Below are positions 14,805-22,250 of a stretch of DNA of 24,421 nt, in pieces. Location of the stretch: the NCBI GenBank assembly GCA_045660565.1, contig JAZRDX010000184.1, forward strand, positions 1 to 24,421, in the 5' to 3' direction. The translations under genes and the position numbers were made by a program. Every line of letters starts with the position of its first letter. Positions within the stretch are counted from its first letter, which is position 1. The notes under the pieces are model-generated. The model was not told the DNA's origin, made no database searches, and was given only the letters and a program-made list of their open reading frames with translations. Source of the stretch: SIG673 sp045660565 (GTDB lineage: Bacteria > Bacillota > Clostridia > Oscillospirales > CAG-272).

Positions 14805-17216
14805 TCAGAGCAATTCCTCAGCGTATCTTACCGCTTCCATAGCGTCTGCCGCGTATTTATCCGCACCCATTATCTTAGCGTATTCCTCGGTTAGCACCGC
14901 GCCTCCCACCATAACCTTACATTCCGGCGCTTTTTCCTTTAAAAGCTTAACCGTTTTAGTCATTTCGGGGACTGTGGTAGTCATAAGAGCGCTAAGCCCC
15001 ACAAGTCTTGCTTCCTCGGACACGGCGGTATCGACTACCGTTTCGGGAGAAACGTCCTTCCCAAGGTCGATTACGTCGTAATCGTAGTTTTCAAGGAGAA
15101 CCTTGACAATATTTTTACCTATATCGTGAATATCACCTTTAACAGTTGCAATTACGATTTTGTACTTTTTTTCTCTCCGCTCACCGCTTTCGGAAAGGCT
15201 CTGTTTAATGACCTCAAACGCCGCCTTTGCCGCTTCGGCGCTCATAAGAAGCTCGGGCAGGAAGGCTTTTTTGCTTTCAAACGCGCTTCCTATCTCATCA
15301 AGCGCGGGTACTATACAAAGGTTAATGACGTCAAGCGGTGCTTTTTCGGTAAGAAGCTTAGCCGAAAGCGTTTTTGCTTCCTCTTTAAGCCCCTTTACAA
15401 CAGCTCTTTTAAGACTCTCCTCTACCGTAAGCGGCACTACCTTTTCTGCCGTCGCTTTATTTTCTCCCTCTGCTAATGCTACGTACGACATATATTTTTC
15501 AAATCTGCCGTCTTTATTTGAAAGAGCAAGGTAGGAATAATAAGCGTCAAGCATTTCCTTTGAATACGGGTTCATTATCGCGGCACTAAGCCCCATGGAA
15601 AGTGCCATGGTAAAGAAGGCACAGTTAATGATATTTCTGCTCGGAAGCCCGAAGGAGACGTTTGAAACACCGAGGCTGGTCTTAATACCGAGAGCGGAAA
15701 GCTTTTTGACTGCCTCGAGAGTAACGAGAGCCGAGGTAGGCTCCGCGCTTACAGTCATAGCAAGAGGATCGACAACTACGTCCTTTTTCTCAATACCGTA
15801 CTTCTCCGCTTCCTTGATGATTTTCTCCGCAATCTTCACGCGTCCGTCTGCTGTATCCGGAATACCGTTTTCGTCAAGCGTAAGCGCGATAACAACTCCG
15901 CCGTATTTTGCTACTATCGGGAAAATGGCGTCCATGCTTTCTTTTTTACCGCTTACCGAATTAACGAGCGGCTTACCGTTATAAATACGCATTGCGCTTT
16001 CCATAGCTAAGGCGTCTGCTGTGTCAATCTGAAGCGGAAGGCTGGTAACAGCGGAAATCTCCTTTACTGCGCGAAGAAGAACCGCTTGTTCATCAATCTC
16101 GGGAAGTCCGACGTTAACGTCGAGAATATGGACACCGGCTTCATCCTCTTTTACGGCTTCATTTAAAATGTAGTTAAAATCGCCCTCGCGAAGCGCCTTT
16201 TTAAATGCCGATTTACCGGTGGGATTTATCCTTTCACCGATAAGAACCGGGGTTTCTCCTATAACAACTCTGTGCGTGTAAGACGAAACGGCTGTGATAT
16301 TTTTCTTTTTGGGGTAGCTGTACGGGAGCTTTTCCGTTTTTTCCCTCGTTTTTTTAATATATTCCGGTGTTGTTCCGCAGCAGCCGCCAAGAATAGATGC
16401 GCCAAGGCTACACATTTTTACCATTACATCGGAAAAGCTTTCCTCGTCAACATCAAAGCATGTTTTTCCGTCCTTTATGCTCGGAAGCCCCGCATTCGGG
16501 TTTACGATTACGGGCAGAGAGGAGCATTCCGTAAGTTCTTTTACGATTGGAAGCATTTTTTCGGGGCCGAGGCTGCAATTTATTCCGATTGCGTCAACTC
16601 TTAGTCCTTCAAGCATTGTTACCATAGCGGAAGGAGAGGCGCCCGTCATAAGCTTTCCCTGGTCGTCATAGGCATTGGTTACAAATATGGGGAGAGACGA
16701 GTTCTCCTTTGCCGCAAGAAGTGCCGCTTTTGTTTCGTAGCAGTCATTCATTGTTTCAATAAGGATAATATCTGCGCCGTATTTAACTCCGAGCCTTACC
16801 GTTTCGGCAAAGAGGGCAACAGCGTCCTCAAACTTAAAATCGCCGACAGGCTCAAGCAGTTTTCCCGACGGTCCAATATCAAGGGCAACGTATTTTTCTG
16901 CGCCGCCGTCCACGTTTTCGGTGTAACGTTTAAGCGCATTACGCGCATTGGTTATTGCCGAGGAAATAATATTTTCAAGACAGTATTTGCCGTTTTCTGA
17001 GCTATATTTCAGATAATTTGCGCCAAAGGTATTGGTTTTAAGTATATCCGCACCGGAGCAAAGATAGCTGTAATGTATATCTGTTATCACCTCGGGGTGG
17101 GTGATATTCCATTTTTCGGGCAATTCTCCTTTAGGCAGTCCTCTCGACTGAAGGAGCGTGCCGTAGCCTCCGTCAAAGTAAAGTCTTTCGTTTTTCAGTC
17201 TTGAAAGTATATCCAT
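14805..17216 (-). CDS. metH: Cobalamin-dependent methionine synthase without reactivation domain
   Basis: It methylates homocysteine to methionine with 5-methyl-THF through B12. The 803-residue protein has, in order: a homocysteine-binding domain 1-300 with zinc cysteines C214 (GINCS), C279 and C280 (GGCCGTTPEYI); a folate-binding barrel about 315-580 (IGERINPTGK, DVNVGLPEID); a B12 cap domain about 595-680; and a B12-binding Rossmann domain 685-803 with the DIHDIG motif, in which H697 is the lower cobalt ligand. The roughly 330-residue C-terminal AdoMet reactivation domain of E. coli MetH (1227 aa) is absent, as in many Firmicutes. The ATG at 17216 has AAGGGA 6 bases upstream; a TTG-started longer frame to 17249 is less likely. 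metF ends 128 bp upstream, on the same strand. Confidence 0.95.
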   Translation of the reverse strand: MDILSRLKNERLYFDGGYGTLLQSRGLPKGELPEKWNITHPEVITDIHYSYLCSGADILKTNTFGANYLKYSSENGKYCLENIISSAITNARNALKRYTENVDGGAEKYVALDIGPSGKLLEPVGDFKFEDAVALFAETVRLGVKYGADIILIETMNDCYETKAALLAAKENSSLPIFVTNAYDDQGKLMTGASPSAMVTMLEGLRVDAIGINCSLGPEKMLPIVKELTECSSLPVIVNPNAGLPSIKDGKTCFDVDEESFSDVMVKMCSLGASILGGCCGTTPEYIKKTREKTEKLPYSYPKKKNITAVSSYTHRVVIGETPVLIGERINPTGKSAFKKALREGDFNYILNEAVKEDEAGVHILDVNVGLPEIDEQAVLLRAVKEISAVTSLPLQIDTADALAMESAMRIYNGKPLVNSVSGKKESMDAIFPIVAKYGGVVIALTLDENGIPDTADGRVKIAEKIIKEAEKYGIEKKDVVVDPLAMTVSAEPTSALVTLEAVKKLSALGIKTSLGVSNVSFGLPSRNIINCAFFTMALSMGLSAAIMNPYSKEMLDAYYSYLALSNKDGRFEKYMSYVALAEGENKATAEKVVPLTVEESLKRAVVKGLKEEAKTLSAKLLTEKAPLDVINLCIVPALDEIGSAFESKKAFLPELLMSAEAAKAAFEVIKQSLSESGERREKKYKIVIATVKGDIHDIGKNIVKVLLENYDYDVIDLGKDVSPETVVDTAVSEEARLVGLSALMTTTVPEMTKTVKLLKEKAPECKVMVGGAVLTEEYAKIMGADKYAADAMEAVRYAEELL

Positions 17217-17344
17217 TTTTCTTCCCTTTTCATTAAGTTTCCCGAGCAAAAGACTGCTGTCAAATTACCCGGGAAGATTTATATTTTTTTCGTAGCAAAG
17301 CTTTTCGACAATCATTTTGAGCCGTCTTTAAAACGACGCTAACA

Positions 17345-18226
17345 TCATTTCTTCGGTATTATCTCAGAAAGATTGTACTGAACTGCCGCCGCGACTTCGG
17401 GCTTATTCATTGAATAAACGTGAACGGCATTAACACCGTTTGCAAGCAGATCGATTATCTGGTCGGTGGAATAAGCGATTCCTGCCTGCATCATAGCACG
17501 CGGATTTGTACCGAAGTGATCAACGAGCGCCTTAAAGCGCTGGGGCATATGTGAGCCGGAAAGCTTTATCGCTCTTTCGACCTGTTTTGCGTTGGTTATA
17601 GGCATTATACCCGCGACTACGGGAACGGTAATTCCCGCCTCGCGTATCTTGTACATAAAATTATAAAACAGATTGTTATCGAAAAACATCTGCGTGGTTA
17701 AAAACTCACAGCCTGCGTCTATTTTCTCTTTGAGGTACTTAATATCCTCCTTTTGACACGCGCTTTCCGGGTGTACCTCCGGGTAACACGCACCGCCAAC
17801 GCAGAAATCACCGCTGCTTTCCTTAAGCTCACGGATAAGATCGACCGCATGGCTGTAATGCCATTTACTTTTATCGTCGTTTTTCATGCTCTCGGGAATA
17901 TCGCCGCGAAGCGCAAGGACGTTTTTAATCCCGGCATCGGTCATATCCGCTATTCTTTCCTTTACCGTTTCTCTTGACGAGGAAACACAGGTAAGGTGAG
18001 CGATAACGGGAACTCCGTATCTTTCCTCTATATCCTTTGCAATATCAAGCGTATATTTGCTCGTGCCTCCGCCCGCGCCGTACGTTACGCTCATAAAATC
18101 GGGTTTTAGCGCCGCTATATGCTCGGCGGCGTCCTTTACCGTTTCATAGGTATCGCTTGTTTTCGGAGGAAAAACCTCAAACGAGAGCGTTGGAGACTGA
18201 GTTTTAAAAAGCTCGGAGATTTTCAT
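17345..18226 (-). CDS. metF: Methylenetetrahydrofolate reductase
   Basis: This FAD enzyme reduces 5,10-methylene-THF to 5-methyl-THF, the methyl donor for the adjacent metH. The 293-residue length is that of bacterial MetF. Conserved blocks seen are SFEVFPPK (catalytic glutamate E17), SVTYGAGG, HLTCVSSSRE, VLALRGDIP, GGACYPEVHPE, and FLTTQMFFDN. The ATG at 18226 is preceded by AAAGGA and by a near-consensus promoter; an upstream extension to 18295 would run through the promoter. It is the first gene of a metF-metH pair. Confidence 0.95.
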   Translation of the reverse strand: MKISELFKTQSPTLSFEVFPPKTSDTYETVKDAAEHIAALKPDFMSVTYGAGGGTSKYTLDIAKDIEERYGVPVIAHLTCVSSSRETVKERIADMTDAGIKNVLALRGDIPESMKNDDKSKWHYSHAVDLIRELKESSGDFCVGGACYPEVHPESACQKEDIKYLKEKIDAGCEFLTTQMFFDNNLFYNFMYKIREAGITVPVVAGIMPITNAKQVERAIKLSGSHMPQRFKALVDHFGTNPRAMMQAGIAYSTDQIIDLLANGVNAVHVYSMNKPEVAAAVQYNLSEIIPKK

Positions 18227-18266
18227 TTTTACGTTCCTTTCATTAAAAATGGGGCTGTTTTTCTTA

Positions 18267-18295
18267 ATTATAGCACACTTTTTAATGAAAATCAA
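18267..18295 (-). promoter_or_regulatory. Promoter of metF(-metH)
   Basis: On the minus strand TTGATT (18290-18295) and TATAAT (18267-18272) with a 17-bp spacer, 41 bp before the start codon. No SAM or B12 riboswitch elements were recognised in the short leader. Confidence 0.85.
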
Positions 18296-18365
18296 TTATT
18301 AAAACGGAATTTATACATTTTTTTGTGAAACCGCATTCGAGTGTTTTTCCGCTGCAAATCACTTC

Positions 18366-18628
18366 ACGGCTATTTGCCTTTGGGTGCTACCCGCCAAACC
18401 GCGGTTCTTGTATGGGAAGGGTTTCCCCTCCCACATTCCGCAAAACACTTTGCAAAACCTCTTTAATTTTGCTGATTTTTCATTACGGCTATTTGCCTCC
18501 GGGTGCTACCCGCTAAACCGCGGTTCTTGTATGGTAGAGGGTTACCCGCCCACATTCCGCAAAATGCTTTGTAAAACCTCTTTGATTTTGCTGATTTTTT
18601 ATCATGGCTATATGCACGCGGCGGCTCC
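18366..18628. repeat. Tandem 119-bp direct repeats, two full units and a partial third
   Basis: Units start at 18366, 18485 and 18604, exactly 119 bp apart, each opening with (A)(C/T)GGCTAT(T/A)TGC. Units 1 and 2 differ at a modest number of positions. Each holds the perfect palindrome AACCGCGGTT (18397-18406 and 18516-18525) and a hairpin region after TTGTATGG that differs between units. The third unit breaks off after about 25 bp, inside the last codons of the WYL-type gene. Together with the metF promoter it fills the gap 18227-18607. No gene is supported in it. Confidence 0.88.
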
Positions 18629-19603
18629 ACGCAGATAGCTTTCATAAGCTTTCTTCAATTCCTCGGCTATGCTTATACGGAGAGCCTTCGGGTAGATAAC
18701 CTCAATATTACCGCAAAGACTGAGTGCAAACGCTTTGAACGCCTCAGCCTCGCAGTAGACCTGCATTTCCACCCTTTCTCTGAAATCTCTTACAACCTGA
18801 GCACCTTCGCCAAAGCTATCGTATACTCTTTCGAGTGCGCTTTGCTCTGCTGTGAAAACTATTTTCTCTTTTTTATCAAAATACGGCCTTTCAGCTTCAA
18901 CCTTATTGCTCGGAAGATAACCGTCGTAAGAAATAAGAACGCTTTTCCCTACTATATCGGTTACGGTAAGCTCATACATTTTATCAATAGGAAAATACAT
19001 ATATCTTCCGCTGTCGCCTATCGCGCCGAGCAGCTTAAAGCTTCCGCCGGTGCTTATAACCGTCTCGGGATTTACAAGATATTCTATAACCTGTCCGCGC
19101 TCGTCTCTCTTAAGTCTTACCTTGCCGTTTTTCTGATAAACAATAACTGAAAAGCTGAGCATTTTTCTGTCCTTTATTGCTCCGAGAACAACCGAAAGAT
19201 TTTCTTTGCACGAGCTATGATTTACAGTGCTTCTGCCCGCAAAAACAACCTTTTGATACACACCGAAATCTCCAACCTGTGCCGTTAGCTTTTTAAGTAT
19301 CTCCGTTCCCTCGCTTTTAGGTATATTCGGATTTACCGCTATGCTTTCGGCAAGCATCTCCTTTTCTCTTTCGGTAAAAATACGCTCGGCGCGCCAAAGA
19401 CGCTTGTCGGTTTCCGACATATCCGCAAGCCCGTAGCTCATAAGCAGAAGAAGGTTACGTTTAACAGTCTTTCGGTCTACCTCCCAGTTAAATTCGGTCT
19501 TAAGAAGCCTTGAAATTTCGCTTACGCTTATACCGTCTCCCCCGTCTCCGTACTTTTTGAGTATCTCAAGTATGAACCACTGCGTTCTTCTTTTATCGGA
19601 CAT
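18608..19603 (-). CDS. HTH/WYL-domain-type transcriptional regulator
   Basis: A 331-residue protein. Residues 6-62 fit a helix-turn-helix (RTQWFILEILKKYG, VSEISRLLKTEF, VDRKTVKRNLLLL), and residues about 135-215 a WYL-type ligand-sensing domain (KMLSFSVIVYQ, VNPETVISTGGSFKLLGAI, YFPIDKMYELTVTD); the W-Y-L residues themselves are replaced (FKLLGAI). The C-terminal 100 residues fit the WYL C-terminal extension. Such proteins sense oligonucleotides or other small ligands and regulate stress, phage defence or metabolic genes. GGAGGAG lies 6 bases before the ATG. Its last codons overlap the third repeat unit. The target is unknown; the divergent ABC operon is the nearest candidate. Confidence 0.82.
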   Translation of the reverse strand: MSDKRRTQWFILEILKKYGDGGDGISVSEISRLLKTEFNWEVDRKTVKRNLLLLMSYGLADMSETDKRLWRAERIFTEREKEMLAESIAVNPNIPKSEGTEILKKLTAQVGDFGVYQKVVFAGRSTVNHSSCKENLSVVLGAIKDRKMLSFSVIVYQKNGKVRLKRDERGQVIEYLVNPETVISTGGSFKLLGAIGDSGRYMYFPIDKMYELTVTDIVGKSVLISYDGYLPSNKVEAERPYFDKKEKIVFTAEQSALERVYDSFGEGAQVVRDFRERVEMQVYCEAEAFKAFALSLCGNIEVIYPKALRISIAEELKKAYESYLRGAAACI

Positions 19604-19660
19604 TTCTTTTCTCCTCCGTTTTTACGCATTTTTTCACTGCGTTTTTCCTTTTACACCTAT

Positions 19661-19669
19661 ATTGTAACA
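19661..19669 (-). promoter_or_regulatory. Extended -10 of the WYL-type gene
   Basis: On the minus strand it reads TGTTACAAT, i.e. TG-N-TACAAT. No good -35 was found. Confidence 0.4.
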
Positions 19670-19733
19670 CAGCAACTGTACCATAAATCGGATAGTTTGT
19701 AGATATAGTTCAAACATGAAACAATAAAATAAA

Positions 19734-19783
19734 ACAGCTCATCCGTCAGTCTTTGGCTACCATCTTCTCCTGCCTAAGAAGGC
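19734..19783. repeat. Solo inverted-repeat relic related to the DUF559 element ends
   Basis: This 50-bp stretch aligns with the right repeat at 10505-10559: both have TCCGTCA, then a variable small hairpin, then a CCA(T/C)CT...CC...AAG(A/G)(A/G)GGC hairpin. Hairpin 1 here is AGTC ttt GGCT and hairpin 2 is CTTCT/AGAAG. No partner end and no gene are attached. It lies in the 319-bp gap 19604-19922, which otherwise holds only promoters. Confidence 0.5.
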
Positions 19784-19853
19784 AAAACGTGAGAATAACA
19801 TCCTTCCATACAAAAATAAATGTTAAATTCCTTTATTTTACTTTTAAAAATTA

Positions 19854-19882
19854 TTGAAATATTCATAAAATTCCCTTATAAT
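19854..19882 (+). promoter_or_regulatory. Promoter of the ABC transporter operon
   Basis: TTGAAA (19854-19859) and a perfect TATAAT (19877-19882), 17 bp apart. The leader is about 35 nt. Confidence 0.85.
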
Positions 19883-19922
19883 TAAAGTGAATAACATTTG
19901 ACATTAAAGGAGGTAAATTATT

Positions 19923-22250
19923 TTGTCATTACTTCAACTGAAAGACATTGGAAAGATTTACGTTTCCGAAGGCAACGTTTCCGTTGGTATCAGAGGTGTA
20001 AATCTAAGCTTTGACAAGGGTGAGTTTGTCGCCATAACCGGTGCGTCCGGTTCGGGTAAATCAACTCTTCTTAACGTCATAAGCGGTATGGACAGCTATG
20101 AGGAGGGTGAGCTTTTCATCGAAAACGAGCCTACCTCGCACTTTATGCAGCCCGATTGGGAGGAATACAGAAAGAAATACATATCTTTTATATTCCAGGA
20201 GTACAACATTATTGAAAGCTATACCGTTCTTCAGAACGTTGAGCTTGCTCTTATGCATATTGAAAACAAAAAAGAGCGCCGCGCACGCGCTATTGACCTT
20301 CTTACCCGCGTCGGCATGAAGGATCACTTAAAGCACAAGGGCAGTAAGCTCTCGGGCGGTCAGAAGCAGCGTACCGTTATCGCGCGTGCTCTTGCCAAGG
20401 ACAGCCCCATTATCCTTGCCGACGAGCCTACCGGTAACCTCGACTCGGCAACCTCTTACGAGATTATCGAGCTTATGAAGGAGATTGCAAAGGATAAGCT
20501 TCTTATCGTTGTAACCCACAACTTCGAGCAGGTTGAGGACTACGCTACCCGTCATATAAGAGTATTTGACGGTGCGGTTGAATCAGACACCGCTCTCCGT
20601 CCCGCAGAAAATGTTAGCGAGACAGCTTACGATACAGATACACCCGAAAAAGCACCGAGCAAGGCAAGGGAGAAGCTTTCCGACGTTAAAAACGGATTCA
20701 CGCTCGGCGGAGCGATTTTCAAGGCTACCCCGAAGCTTTCCTTCTTCATGTGCCTGCTTATGCTTGTAGGTACGCTCGGAATTTTCTTCGCTATCGCTAC
20801 CTTCGGAGACTTTACCGAAATGTTCAAGCCCTCGTATATGTTTAATAACATTGAAGGACGCGTGGTGCTTGTTAAACGGGACGGCACCGTCATAAAAGAA
20901 AGTGAGCTTGAAGAAATTAAAGCCACCTACGGCGCAAAGAGCTACATTCATTTTGACTCTCTGCTTGACAAAAATATGGAGTACGACTGGAGCGGCGGAA
21001 TCTACTACGAGCTTCCGAACGGAAGAAAACCGAGACTTGACGCAAACTTTGTTTTCGGTGAAAAAATTACTCCTGCAGCAGGACGTCTGCCCGAAAAGGC
21101 AAATGAGATTCTTCTTTCTCTTCCTATAAGCTACCAAACTGATTTCGGCAAAGGCGAGCTTAAAATAACCGAGGTCGAAATCGGCGCCATGAAATACACG
21201 GTTGTCGGCGTTCATTACTATTCCGACAATAATCTTACACCGAAGGCGCTGCTTTCCGAATCGGGCTTTAAGTTTATGTCGGTATATAACAAGATGTTCG
21301 GTTCGGATAATAAGGGCAGCGTAAATCTCAACGCATATTTTAATGCATCGTACCCTAATCCCGACGGTAAGGGTTCAGATCAAAGATATGACAATAACGG
21401 CGAAAGCATTTACAGAGACCTTATCAAGGTTTCGTTTGACGAAACCATTGTTCCCGACGGGAAAATCGCGTACTGCGACTCAGCCTATAAAAAATGGGAG
21501 ATGGATTCCGGCGTTGAAACATCTGAAATTACCCGCAACATCAGATTCGTATACGACTATTACGATTACAGCGGCTATGAAACAAAACAGGAAAGCTTCG
21601 AAGCAATAATCCGCGCCGACAAGCTGGAATTTAATGAAACCGACAACGTAGGCGGCGCAAAAATTTACTTCAGCCCCTCCGCCCTTATCGAGTTTGTTGA
21701 GGAATATATGAGCGTTTCCTATCTCCAAGCGTCTGTATTCTTTGAAAACGACGGCGAGGCTGCCGCCGCCGCGGAAAAGCTTAACGCCGCGGGTTACCTC
21801 GCGGTCCCCGCAAACACCACGTACGAGCCTGATCCCATTAACACCATCACAAACACGCTCGGCTGCATCTTTACGCTTATTATCTTCGTATTCATTACGA
21901 TATTCCTCGCATTCTTTATTAACCTTTGCTCGTCCAGAACCCTAAGCGCGTTCAAGGGAGATATGGCGATAATGCGTTCTATGGGTATCACGGTAAGCGT
22001 TATCAAGGCGGGTATGTACGTAAGAATGTTCGTTTCTCTTATCCCCGCATTTATTTTACTTGCCGTATGTCCTTATTTTATCTACACTTCTCCTAAAATA
22101 AACAGCTTCTTTACGTATCTTTACGGATACCAGTATGCTATCATAGTCGCTTGTATGATACTCCTTACCTACATGGTAACGCGCAAGCAGGTTAAGAAGC
22201 TCTTTAATGAAAGCGTTAAGAAATCCCTGAAAGGAGGTAACGCAGAATGA
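19923..22250 (+). CDS. ABC transporter, ATPase-permease fusion (MacB/FtsX type), first subunit
   Basis: A 775-residue protein. Residues 1-225 are an ABC ATPase of the MacB/LolD group: Walker A GASGSGKST (40-48), signature LSGGQ (143-147), Walker B IILADE (163-168) and H199. All are canonical. A linker leads to one membrane helix at about 270-295, a large extracellular domain (about 300-635) rich in Tyr and Asp, and three C-terminal helices (about 638-665, 690-715, 720-745), the FtsX/MacB permease arrangement. The start is TTG, supported by AGGAGG 9 bases upstream and the ATPase N-terminus. The stop overlaps the next start (ATGA), so the two proteins are made together. This type acts by mechanotransmission across the envelope, in export of peptides or in antimicrobial sensing. 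The substrate is unknown. Confidence 0.92.
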   Translation: MSLLQLKDIGKIYVSEGNVSVGIRGVNLSFDKGEFVAITGASGSGKSTLLNVISGMDSYEEGELFIENEPTSHFMQPDWEEYRKKYISFIFQEYNIIESYTVLQNVELALMHIENKKERRARAIDLLTRVGMKDHLKHKGSKLSGGQKQRTVIARALAKDSPIILADEPTGNLDSATSYEIIELMKEIAKDKLLIVVTHNFEQVEDYATRHIRVFDGAVESDTALRPAENVSETAYDTDTPEKAPSKAREKLSDVKNGFTLGGAIFKATPKLSFFMCLLMLVGTLGIFFAIATFGDFTEMFKPSYMFNNIEGRVVLVKRDGTVIKESELEEIKATYGAKSYIHFDSLLDKNMEYDWSGGIYYELPNGRKPRLDANFVFGEKITPAAGRLPEKANEILLSLPISYQTDFGKGELKITEVEIGAMKYTVVGVHYYSDNNLTPKALLSESGFKFMSVYNKMFGSDNKGSVNLNAYFNASYPNPDGKGSDQRYDNNGESIYRDLIKVSFDETIVPDGKIAYCDSAYKKWEMDSGVETSEITRNIRFVYDYYDYSGYETKQESFEAIIRADKLEFNETDNVGGAKIYFSPSALIEFVEEYMSVSYLQASVFFENDGEAAAAAEKLNAAGYLAVPANTTYEPDPINTITNTLGCIFTLIIFVFITIFLAFFINLCSSRTLSAFKGDMAIMRSMGITVSVIKAGMYVRMFVSLIPAFILLAVCPYFIYTSPKINSFFTYLYGYQYAIIVACMILLTYMVTRKQVKKLFNESVKKSLKGGNAE

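Noticed and set aside
17217..17344. A separate metH promoter (TTGACA at 17258-17263, minus strand)
   Set aside because: At 17 bp downstream the hexamer is AAACTT, a poor -10; read-through from metF is simpler. No SAM or B12 riboswitch motif is visible either.
18366..18628. CRISPR array
   Set aside because: Only two full 119-bp near-identical units adjacent to each other, with no spacers and no cas genes.
20583..21215. Minus-strand ORF of 210 codons
   Set aside because: A shadow of the ABC gene on the other strand, with no family features.
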